Positions 8,923 through 15,169 of a stretch of DNA of 17,326 bases are shown here, piece after piece. A program made the position numbers and the translations under genes. How positions within the stretch are numbered: the first letter of the stretch is position 1; every line of letters begins with the position of its first letter. The notes under the pieces were generated by a model that saw nothing but the letters and a program-made list of their open reading frames with translations, made no database searches and had not been told where the DNA came from. The stretch is from NCBI GenBank assembly GCA_030151725.1, contig JASLDD010000121.1, positions 1 through 17,326 on the forward strand, written 5' to 3'. Origin of the DNA: Solirubrobacteraceae bacterium (lineage in GTDB: Bacteria > Actinomycetota > Thermoleophilia > Solirubrobacterales > Solirubrobacteraceae).

Positions 8923-10401
8923 TCAGGGGTGGCGCAGGCGACGCGGGCGTGGAATCTGCTGCAGGATCTCGAGCGGCACGGCTTTGAACACGAGCAGGCC
9001 AAGGCAGTAGATCGCAATCGCGAGCGCGGGCCTGACGATGGAGGGCAGACCGGGCGGCACGAGCGCCAGTGCGCCGAGCAGCGCGGCGAGCACCGCACGA
9101 GGCGCGCCCGCGATCGATATCTGCGGACGAGTCCCGGCGCGCATTACTGCGACAGCAAGCATTGCCGTGTAGAGGACCTCCACGACGGTTGTGGCAACGG
9201 CCGCGCCCACAGCTCCATAGCGGGAACCCAGAAGACCGGTCAGAACTCCAGTCGCCACGAGCACGGTCAGGTTGATCGAGAGGACGGCGCGATAGCGCTC
9301 GAGGCTCAGCAGCCCGAATCCCAACACTGCACCGACGAAGGTCGCGATCAGGGCCACGCCCTGGATGCGCAGCACCGACGCCGCGGGGGAGAACTCGGGA
9401 CCTGCGACGACACCGATGATGAAATGAGCCCCGGTGATCAGAGCGAGTCCTGTGGCCAGACCCAACAGTAGGCAGACGTCGAAGGTCTTGCCCAAGGCGT
9501 AGTTCAGCCGCCCACGGTCATCGCGCGCCGCCCTGGCGAAGATTGGCAAGGTCGATCCGGCGATCAGCTGAGGCACCACGAACAGCACTTCGACGATACG
9601 AAACGAGGCGCCGTAGTAGCCGGTCTGTCGCGGGCTTGCAACGTCTGCCATCACCAGGATGGCAACACGGAAGTACACAACGCCAACGGCTGCAGCCATC
9701 GAGTAGGGCAGTGTGCGACGCAGGAGCCGCCGCCAGACCTCACGATCGAACGCCGGCCGCAGGGACATCGAGCCCTTGATCAGAATGCCGGCCAACACGG
9801 TCGCGGCGATCCCGGCGGGGATGGTGGTGGCCCAGAAGGGCAGCAGGGGCGCGCCGAGCAGGACGAGCGCGACGATGGCAAGCGATGTGCCGAGCTGCCG
9901 CAGCACCTCGACGGCGGTCACCCACTCGAGCTTTAGCCGGGCGAGCAATGGCAGCGTGAAGCTCGTCTGAGCGGTGAGCAGCAGGAAACCGCCACCGGCG
10001 AGCAGGGTGCCGAGGATAAGCGTCCCGGAGTACCCACTGAGCCCGGCGAACGCGGCTGCCATGAGGATGCCGCAGGTGACGAACACTAGGCGCAGCCCGC
10101 AGAGGCTGCGGAAGAAGCTCTGAGCGAGCTCCGGCGCAAGCGTGCTGAGCTCACGCACGCCGATTGTGGCGAGCCCTGTGTCGGCGACGCCGCCGGCGAG
10201 CGTGACGAGGGAGAGGACCGTCACGTAGTTGCCTGTGGCAACGACACCCAGGTGGCGGAACAGCAACGCCGAGGAGGCAACACTCACGGCGATCCCCACG
10301 ACGTAGCCGCCGATGCGGAGTGTCGCACCGCGAATTGCCGTGGCGCCGGCGGCGGGCGAGTCCAGCAGATCGCCGCCCTCGCCCGGCGCGGGGCCCGTCA
10401 A
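8923..10401 (-). CDS. Wzx-like polysaccharide flippase (MOP superfamily membrane protein)
   Basis: 492 residues from a TTG at 10401. After about 28 cytoplasmic residues the protein is almost wholly hydrophobic, with roughly 12-14 membrane spans. The first span region reads IGGYVVGIAVSVASSALLFR, followed by HLGVVATGNYVTVLSLVTLA and GVADTGLATIGVREL. This is the classic start of Wzx/RfbX-type flippases (RxLG..xYG...LA..ADxGL...xREL). Such proteins move undecaprenyl-linked glycans across the membrane. The basic tail QQIPRPRRLRH is cytoplasmic. The TTG is chosen because GAGGAG lies six bases upstream and overlaps the stop of the preceding glycosyltransferase, implying translational coupling. Codons upstream of the TTG in this frame overlap the glycosyltransferase gene and are not homologous. 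It is the last gene of a three-gene minus-strand operon. Confidence 0.9.
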   Translation of the reverse strand: MTGPAPGEGGDLLDSPAAGATAIRGATLRIGGYVVGIAVSVASSALLFRHLGVVATGNYVTVLSLVTLAGGVADTGLATIGVRELSTLAPELAQSFFRSLCGLRLVFVTCGILMAAAFAGLSGYSGTLILGTLLAGGGFLLLTAQTSFTLPLLARLKLEWVTAVEVLRQLGTSLAIVALVLLGAPLLPFWATTIPAGIAATVLAGILIKGSMSLRPAFDREVWRRLLRRTLPYSMAAAVGVVYFRVAILVMADVASPRQTGYYGASFRIVEVLFVVPQLIAGSTLPIFARAARDDRGRLNYALGKTFDVCLLLGLATGLALITGAHFIIGVVAGPEFSPAASVLRIQGVALIATFVGAVLGFGLLSLERYRAVLSINLTVLVATGVLTGLLGSRYGAVGAAVATTVVEVLYTAMLAVAVMRAGTRPQISIAGAPRAVLAALLGALALVPPGLPSIVRPALAIAIYCLGLLVFKAVPLEILQQIPRPRRLRHP

Positions 10402-10407
10402 GTGCAG

Positions 10408-10413
10408 CTCCTC
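10408..10413 (-). promoter_or_regulatory. Shine-Dalgarno deciding the TTG start of the flippase
   Basis: The minus strand reads GAGGAG, CTGCAC, TTG. The motif overlaps the stop codon (10412-10414) of the upstream glycosyltransferase, so ribosomes finishing that gene sit on the flippase start site. Confidence 0.7.
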
Positions 10414-11416
10414 ACGCGCTCGGCGCGAGCGCCTTGACCTGGCGCAGCACGCGCCTGAGGGGCTTGTGGTCGAGGGTGACGAATACCCTCCCTCGTAGCC
10501 CGTCGGCCGTCCGCGGAAGCGTCGCCGGTCCGCAGGCCAGCGCCTGATGGAAGTCTGAGACCAGCGTGTCGGCCACCCGATCCCAGGTCCGCGTTTCAGC
10601 GTAGGGATCGCTGAGGGCCTCCTGCATCGCCAGCTCGAGCTCCTCCGGCGTGTGAAGCTTGCGCAGGTTGGCGGTCCGCTCGGGCAGGTCGCAGAACCAC
10701 TCGGTGTCGTTGACGAACACAGGTCGGCGAGTTCCGATGGCCAGAGGCGCCCCCGCGCTGCCCCCTGAGCGATGATCTTCGTCGTACCACAGGACGATCG
10801 CGTCGGAGTCGCGCAGCCAGGCGAAGAGCTCCTCGCTCTCGAGCCAGCGATCCTCGCCGAAGCTGTGCTGGAAATCCCAGTCGTTGCGCTGGCATACCGC
10901 CTCGATGATGTCCAGGCGCGAACGGCCGAGTCCAAACGTCTTCACGACGGGCCTGCGCAGGTCGATTCCCTGCGGGATGAAGCGCCTGGGTCCCACTCCA
11001 ACATCCTCCCGATGCGCGTACAGGAGGTCGAGCAGCTCATGGGGAAAGGCGATCACCCCTCCCTTGTCGTGGTACGTGAGAGCGGTCACTCCGGGAAACC
11101 AGCGCAGCAGCTCGATGAGACGGCCGCGGTCATAGAAGAGGTTGCTGTACTGGACATGCAGAACGTCCAGCTCGCTTTCCAGGATCCGCTCGACATCGAG
11201 TTCGAACCGGTGCTGTGGATGCCAGATCTGCACATCGAAGGCGGGGGCCGCCCACTCCTCATATGGCGCCACCGCCCGCTCTCCGAAGTTGCGTGAGCTA
11301 AGCACGGTGACCTCGACGTCGTCCTGCCTGCGCAGCGCGGCGACCAGATGGCGCGAGTACTCCGCGATCCCGCAGCGCGTGTTCCACGTGCTCAGGATTC
11401 CGATGCGCATTGGCAT
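10412..11416 (-). CDS. GT-B fold glycosyltransferase (group 1 / GT4-like)
   Basis: 334 residues, cytoplasmic, with no membrane segment. The N terminus MRIGILSTWNTRCGIAEYSR is the usual opening of GT4-type enzymes (G..S.W...CGIA.YT..L). The acceptor domain continues to about 160 with DVLHVQYSNLFY and VTALTYHDKG. The second half has DIIEAVCQRNDWDF, AWLRDSDAIVLWYDED, and SGGSAGAPLAIGTRRPVFVN, which is the donor-site loop region. A classical E-x7-E motif is not obvious, so donor and retaining mechanism are not settled. The start is ATG 11416 or ATG 11410, five or eleven bases after the C-methyltransferase stop. With the flippase ten bases downstream, the three genes form one transcription unit. 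By inference it adds a sugar to a lipid-linked glycan exported by the flippase. Confidence 0.85.
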   Translation of the reverse strand: MPMRIGILSTWNTRCGIAEYSRHLVAALRRQDDVEVTVLSSRNFGERAVAPYEEWAAPAFDVQIWHPQHRFELDVERILESELDVLHVQYSNLFYDRGRLIELLRWFPGVTALTYHDKGGVIAFPHELLDLLYAHREDVGVGPRRFIPQGIDLRRPVVKTFGLGRSRLDIIEAVCQRNDWDFQHSFGEDRWLESEELFAWLRDSDAIVLWYDEDHRSGGSAGAPLAIGTRRPVFVNDTEWFCDLPERTANLRKLHTPEELELAMQEALSDPYAETRTWDRVADTLVSDFHQALACGPATLPRTADGLRGRVFVTLDHKPLRRVLRQVKALAPSA

Positions 11417-11421
11417 GGCGC

Positions 11422-12723
11422 CTAGCTCACAGCCAGTGACCTGTCTCGGGACACAATCCGAACCTCAGGCATGGGGACGATGAACTGCCCTCCACGATCG
11501 AGGAACTCCTGCTCGCGCTCTAGGAACTCATCCATGAAGTGCCATGGCAGCGCCAGGTAGTAGTCGGGACGCAAATCGCGGGAGCGCTCCTCGCTGATGA
11601 TGGGGATTCGCGTGCCGATCGTCTCGGAGCCGAACTTGTAGGGGATTCGATCCGCGGCGTACGGGACAAGGCTGTTGTCGATTCCCGCATATTGGAGAAT
11701 CGTGTTCCCCTTGGTGGAGGCGCCATAGATGTGAATGGTCTTGCCTTCCGCGACCAGCGTTCTGCACATCGCAGCCAAGCTCTCGCGCACACGCTCGGCA
11801 GCAGCGGCGAACCGTTCGTAAGGCTCGGGCGCATCGAGTGCCATCTCGAACTCGCGTACGCGCAGTCGTTGCAGCATCTCGGCGTCACCATCCCTTGGCC
11901 CGCCGCTGCTTGCATGCCGGATGAAGAGGCGGACCGACCCGCCGTTGATGTCGTTGAGCTCGCTGCGCACCACCCTCAGACCGGCTTCCCCGAGCAACCG
12001 CTCGATCACAGCCAGCGAGTAGTACTCCAGATGCTCGTGGACGATTGCGTCGAACTGGTTCATCTCGAGCATCGTGGGCAGGTAGTGCAGCTCCATCACC
12101 CAAACCCCGTCATCTGCGAGAGCCCGCGCGACCTCCTCCACAAAGGCACCTGGATACTCGAGGTCGTAGAACATCGCAATGCTCGTGATAATCCGGGCCT
12201 TACGGTCGATATGGTGTTGGCGCAGGTGCTCATATGAGTAGAAGTCACGCACGACCTCATAGCCCTTCTCCACGGCGTAGCGGCCGATATCAGATGGATC
12301 GAAGCCCAGATACTTGAGGCTCTGGGCGCTGTAGCCGTCGAGGAGGGTGCCGTCGTTACAGCCGATGTCGATCACGAGATCTCCCGGATGCAGGCCAACC
12401 AGCTCCTCAGCTTGCGCGGCGATCTCATGGAGATTGCGCGTCATAGTCTGGTTGACCCCACTGCGGTACCAGTAGGACCGGTAGAGAATTGCGCCGGGAA
12501 CGGTGTGGCGCAATTGCACCAGGCCGCACCCCTCCTCGTTGCCGGTCATGTCACAGCGCACCAGTTCCAGCGGTATTCGCCGCGAGACCGGCTGCTCGCC
12601 TCCGGGCTCAGCGAAGGCGCCGGCGATGTATTGATCTCCAAGGGAGAGAACGGGGACGAGGTTGGGCGAGCCGCATATCCGGCAGGTGGTACGGGTCGTC
12701 AAGCTCGTGCGGGGATGCAACAT
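11422..12723 (-). CDS. Sugar C-methyltransferase-like SAM-dependent methyltransferase (three-domain NovU/TylCIII/TcaB9 type)
   Basis: 433 residues from the ATG at 12723. The architecture matches deoxysugar C-methyltransferases: an N-terminal zinc-binding domain with CRIC (14-17) and C57/C66; a Rossmann methyltransferase domain with the SAM loop VIDIGCNDGTLL (117-128) and the catalytic-region motif HEHLEYYS (229-236); and a C-terminal domain with the diagnostic YGASTKGNTILQY (333-345). Family members methylate C-3 (or another carbon) of NDP-4-keto-6-deoxyhexoses, giving branched sugars. No NDP-sugar dehydratase, epimerase or ketoreductase is in the window, so the substrate must be made elsewhere. 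An upstream in-frame ATG (12807) adds a non-conserved Arg-rich extension and is unlikely. No good Shine-Dalgarno precedes 12723. It is the first gene of the operon with the glycosyltransferase and flippase. Confidence 0.9.
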   Translation of the reverse strand: MLHPRTSLTTRTTCRICGSPNLVPVLSLGDQYIAGAFAEPGGEQPVSRRIPLELVRCDMTGNEEGCGLVQLRHTVPGAILYRSYWYRSGVNQTMTRNLHEIAAQAEELVGLHPGDLVIDIGCNDGTLLDGYSAQSLKYLGFDPSDIGRYAVEKGYEVVRDFYSYEHLRQHHIDRKARIITSIAMFYDLEYPGAFVEEVARALADDGVWVMELHYLPTMLEMNQFDAIVHEHLEYYSLAVIERLLGEAGLRVVRSELNDINGGSVRLFIRHASSGGPRDGDAEMLQRLRVREFEMALDAPEPYERFAAAAERVRESLAAMCRTLVAEGKTIHIYGASTKGNTILQYAGIDNSLVPYAADRIPYKFGSETIGTRIPIISEERSRDLRPDYYLALPWHFMDEFLEREQEFLDRGGQFIVPMPEVRIVSRDRSLAVS

Positions 12724-13012
12724 GTGAGGGACGCTACCCAGAGCTGCTCGCGGCGGCAATCGAGTCTCTTGCCTCCGGCGGCACGAGACGTCTGCCCCGA
12801 GCACCACGAATTCAGCTCGGGCTTGAAAGCACCCGCTATACGGCCGAATTCACCGTGAACACGATAGTCCGCGGTGGTGATTGTCGACGACGCCTCCCCC
12901 CTGGGGGCTTGATCGTTTCGTTTCTCACTTGTGCCCAAAGCACACCCTCGAGTTAGACACATCGCTGCGGCCGCTGGCGCCCACTTCATCAGGTCTGCTG
13001 CTCGTGTGGAGT

Positions 13013-13032
13013 GCCCGGTGAGGGCACCGGGC
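13013..13032. promoter_or_regulatory. Inverted repeat over the -35 region of the GT2 gene
   Basis: GCCCGGTG, four bases (AGGG), then CACCGGGC: a perfect 8-bp inverted repeat. It ends 22 bases before the ATG and covers the position where a -35 element would lie relative to the -10 at 13043. If the transcript starts at the ATG this repeat is not transcribed, so it would act as a DNA site, not an RNA hairpin. Confidence 0.45.
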
Positions 13033-13042
13033 GGCCCCGGCT

Positions 13043-13048
13043 TATGCT
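13043..13048 (+). promoter_or_regulatory. Candidate -10 element of a leaderless GT2 transcript
   Basis: TATGCT fits the actinobacterial TAnnnT -10 and ends six bases before the ATG at 13055. Transcription would begin at or next to the start codon. No Shine-Dalgarno precedes the ATG, which agrees with a leaderless mRNA. Confidence 0.45.
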
Positions 13049-13054
13049 GCTCAC

Positions 13055-14005
13055 ATGCTCTCCACGGACGTCGTAATCGTGGCTTACAACCGCTATGACC
13101 TGACGGAGAGCTGCCTGCGGCACCTCGCTGCACAGACGGTCGACCACCACGTGATCGTGCTCGACAACGGCTCGACAGATGACACACGCGCGCGCCTACA
13201 GGCAGAGTGGCCGAAGGTGCAACTCCTCACGTTCGACGAGAACCGGGGATTTCCAGAGGCATGCAACTACGGCGTAGCGGCAGGCTCAAACGAGATCGTG
13301 GTGCTGCTCAACAACGACGTCGATTGTCGCCCCGACTTCCTGGAGCGGATCCTTGGACCGTTTCAGGAGCCGACAGTGGGAATGGTGGCATCGCTGATGC
13401 TCCAGCCGGGAGAGGAGACCATCGACGGCATGGGCTTGGCGGCCGATCCAATCCTCGCCGGCTTCCCCCGACTGCAGGGGCTCCCGGCCGCTCGCGCGCA
13501 CGACCCGAGCCCGGTACTGGCCGGAGCCGGGGGATCGGCCGGGGCCTATCGCCGGGTCGCATGGGAGCAGGTGGGAGGCCTGGACGAGTCGATCGTGGCC
13601 TACATGGAGGACTTCGATCTCGCTTTGCGCCTACGCATCGCCGGCTGGGGTGCGGCAGCGGAACCGGACGCGGTTGGTGTTCACCTGGGATCCGCTACCC
13701 ACGGCTATCGCTCCGCATGGCAGCGTCGCCAGGCTGGCTTTGGACGGGGATACATGCTTCGTCGATATGGGCTGCTGCGGGGACACGACAAGCTGCGGGC
13801 GCTCGCCACCGAGGCGGTAGTCGTTCTTGGAGACCTAGCCGTCTCACATGATCTGGAGGCCCTACGAGGCAGACTGGATGGCTGGCGAGCGGGTCGGTCG
13901 TGCGTGGAACTGCCGCTCCCACCGGAGGGAAGCTGCGATCGTGAGATCGATTTCCGTAGCTCGCTCGCAATGCGCCGCGGCGTTTACGGGCGACGCGCGG
14001 CCTGA
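13055..14005 (+). CDS. GT2 family glycosyltransferase (rhamnosyltransferase-like)
   Basis: 316 residues, GT-A fold. The N terminus STDVVIVAYNRYDLTESCLR is typical of GT2, followed by VIVLDNGSTDDT (nucleotide-binding loop), ENRGFPEACNYGV, and LLNNDVD (the DxD-type metal/nucleotide site). MEDFDLALRLR follows, where the ED pair includes the usual catalytic-base region. The pattern NRGF...N.G......LLNND and ED.DL..R is that of WbbL-like rhamnosyltransferases and related cell-wall enzymes. The C-terminal 80 residues are basic and amphipathic, and no membrane span is evident. Donor and acceptor cannot be told from sequence alone. It is divergent from the C-methyltransferase/GT/flippase operon, suggesting it adds a sugar to the same glycan. 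It converges with the transaldolase gene across 37 bases. Confidence 0.88.
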   Translation: MLSTDVVIVAYNRYDLTESCLRHLAAQTVDHHVIVLDNGSTDDTRARLQAEWPKVQLLTFDENRGFPEACNYGVAAGSNEIVVLLNNDVDCRPDFLERILGPFQEPTVGMVASLMLQPGEETIDGMGLAADPILAGFPRLQGLPAARAHDPSPVLAGAGGSAGAYRRVAWEQVGGLDESIVAYMEDFDLALRLRIAGWGAAAEPDAVGVHLGSATHGYRSAWQRRQAGFGRGYMLRRYGLLRGHDKLRALATEAVVVLGDLAVSHDLEALRGRLDGWRAGRSCVELPLPPEGSCDREIDFRSSLAMRRGVYGRRAA

Positions 14006-14042
14006 TGCTTTAGGCCGTCGACGATGGGCTCTCCGCGCGCTC

Positions 14043-14753
14043 TCAGAGCGTGAAGCCGGCGGCTACAGCGTCGTCGTGAAACATCTGAACTGTCTCCAGG
14101 GAGAATTGCTCCAAGCTCTTGCCGAGACCGTCGAGCTTCTTGAGCAGATCGTGGGTGATGGTGATGATGTGGCACCCGACTTCGTCGGCCTGTATCAGGT
14201 TGAGGATCTCGCGAGGGGAGGCCCAGATCAGCTCCGAGTTCGGGGCAGCGCTCATGATCTCAACGGAGCGGGCCATGATCGGGATGGGATCGACTCCCGC
14301 GTCCGCAATCCGTCCCGCGAAGACCGAAATGTAGGAGCTCACGCCTTCTGCGACGGCAGCCGTGATCAGCTCGACCTGGGCGGTGGTGAACAGCGCCGTG
14401 ACGTTCACCTTGACGCCGTCCTCGGAGAGCTCGCGCACGAGCGGCGCCATCGACTCACCCGAAGTCGAAGTCACGGGGATCTTGACGTAGACGTTCTCTC
14501 CCCATGCAGCGATGGCATGTGCTTGGCGGCGCATTTCCTCGACGTCGTCGGCGAAGACCTCGAAGGAGATGGGGTGAGCGACGACATGACCGAGGAGCTC
14601 GCGGGCGAACTTCTCGTAGTCGGTGAGGCCGACCTTGCGCATCAGGGTTGGGTTCGTCGTGAAGCCCGCTATTCGCGGATCAGCCGCAAGCGCAAGGATC
14701 CCCTCGAGATCGGCCCCATCGGCGAATATGCGTGTCGAGATGTCTTCGAGCAT
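14043..14753 (-). CDS. Small transaldolase / fructose-6-phosphate aldolase-family protein
   Basis: 236 residues, a single TIM barrel. The ATG at 14753 has AGGAGG six bases upstream. Visible family features are IFADGADLEGI, GFTTNPTLMRK (30-40), SFEVFAD (63-69), NVYVKIPVT with the Schiff-base Lys91, KVNVTALFTTAQ, and SSYISVFAGRIADAGVDPIP, the phosphate-binding region. The length fits TalC/FSA-type enzymes rather than the 310-380-residue classical transaldolases. Canonical activity is transfer of dihydroxyacetone between sugar phosphates, or aldol cleavage of fructose 6-phosphate, in the cytoplasm. Its place between a glycosyltransferase and membrane glycan proteins suggests it may supply a sugar precursor for this locus, which is inference. 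It appears to be transcribed alone, from a promoter about 55 bases upstream. Confidence 0.88.
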   Translation of the reverse strand: MLEDISTRIFADGADLEGILALAADPRIAGFTTNPTLMRKVGLTDYEKFARELLGHVVAHPISFEVFADDVEEMRRQAHAIAAWGENVYVKIPVTSTSGESMAPLVRELSEDGVKVNVTALFTTAQVELITAAVAEGVSSYISVFAGRIADAGVDPIPIMARSVEIMSAAPNSELIWASPREILNLIQADEVGCHIITITHDLLKKLDGLGKSLEQFSLETVQMFHDDAVAAGFTL

Positions 14754-14759
14754 TTTGTC

Positions 14760-14765
14760 CCTCCT
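14760..14765 (-). promoter_or_regulatory. Shine-Dalgarno of the transaldolase gene
   Basis: The minus strand reads AGGAGG, GACAAA, ATG. This is the strongest ribosome site in the window and fixes the start at 14753 against the longer open frame upstream. Confidence 0.85.
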
Positions 14766-14808
14766 GGCAGGGACCATAAACCTGGCGCGGGGTGAGTTTT
14801 TGTCTCCA

Positions 14809-14838
14809 ATTATTTGGTTAGGACATGCGGTGCCCCAA
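14809..14838 (-). promoter_or_regulatory. Candidate promoter of the transaldolase gene
   Basis: On the minus strand TTGGGG (14838-14833), an 18-base spacer and AATAAT (14814-14809; five of six bases match TATAAT). Transcription would start near 14802, leaving a leader of about 50 bases. The -35 overlaps the first CCAACC repeat pair. Confidence 0.4.
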
Positions 14839-14857
14839 CCACGGCGCACCAACCCCT
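14835..14857. repeat. CCAACC-N8-CCAACCCCT element, copy 1
   Basis: Two CCAACC half-sites 14 bases apart (14835 and 14849), the second extended to CCAACCCCT. It overlaps the proposed -35 of the transaldolase promoter. The same arrangement recurs at 14968. Confidence 0.5.
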
Positions 14858-14967
14858 GATTATCTGCGAGTTCACCTGCAAACCCTGACGAAAGTCCGTG
14901 ACGATCCCTGTCGAGCCATGCCCTCACAATGAGCCCTGTCTCCACGATCACATAGCCACCGTTGTCT

Positions 14968-14990
14968 CCAACCCATCGGGGCCAACCCCT
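14968..14990. repeat. CCAACC-N8-CCAACCCCT element, copy 2
   Basis: Same half-sites, same 14-base period and same CCCT extension as copy 1, with an unrelated 8-base spacer. The conserved ends with a variable middle suggest a protein-binding site rather than a simple duplication. Confidence 0.5.
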
Positions 14991-15133
14991 ATGGAGGCGG
15001 TGGGAGCGGAAACAGCGCCGCGTCCGAGGGAGTTTACCCTATGTGTTTCTCTTCACGGACGGCCGAGGACCCACAAATGTCGAGGCTGGAAGCGGTTGTC
15101 GCCTTTGCCTTGGTGACAAGTTCGACACGGCTG

Positions 15134-15161
15134 TTGTGCACGCGCCGACGCGGATTAGACT
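15134..15161 (+). promoter_or_regulatory. Candidate leaderless promoter of the first membrane protein
   Basis: TTGTGC (15134-15139), a 16-base spacer and TAGACT (15156-15161, fitting TAnnnT). The -10 ends eight bases before the ATG at 15170, and the bases between are CGCCCCCC, with no Shine-Dalgarno. The arrangement mirrors the GT2 gene at 13055. Confidence 0.45.
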
Positions 15162-15169
15162 CGCCCCCC

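Larger units (their letters stand above)
12724..13054. other. 331-base divergent intergenic region
   Basis: It separates the minus-strand glycan operon from the plus-strand GT2 gene and holds no credible gene. Seen here: a weak minus-strand promoter candidate (TCGACA at 12887-12882, TATCGT at 12866-12861, a short 15-base spacer), a C6-T-G5 run at 12896-12907, and, next to the GT2 start, the hairpin and -10 listed separately. The minus-strand leader would be about 130 bases if that promoter is real. Confidence 0.5.
14754..15169. other. 416-base divergent intergenic region
   Basis: It lies between the transaldolase start and the first membrane protein. I see no convincing gene. Small open frames here lack ribosome sites and resemble no protein. 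It contains the transaldolase Shine-Dalgarno and promoter, two copies of CCAACC-N8-CCAACCCCT, and a leaderless-type promoter at its right end, each listed separately. Confidence 0.55.

Noticed and set aside
10402..10935. N-terminal extension of the flippase frame to 10935
   Set aside because: It overlaps the glycosyltransferase in another frame and is basic and low-quality. The Shine-Dalgarno before TTG 10401 explains the start.
11539..12237. Plus-strand open frame (232 codons) opposite the C-methyltransferase
   Set aside because: It is antisense to a gene with clear motifs in order and has no family resemblance of its own.
12896..12918. C6-T-G5 run followed by a T-rich stretch, resembling a rho-independent terminator
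   Set aside because: The arms leave a one-base loop, so the effective stem is only about three pairs. No gene ends nearby on either strand.
14898..15116. 72-codon plus-strand open frame in the intergenic gap
   Set aside because: There is no ribosome site or promoter and no recognisable protein pattern. It runs through the CCAACC repeat region and ends without relation to the downstream gene.
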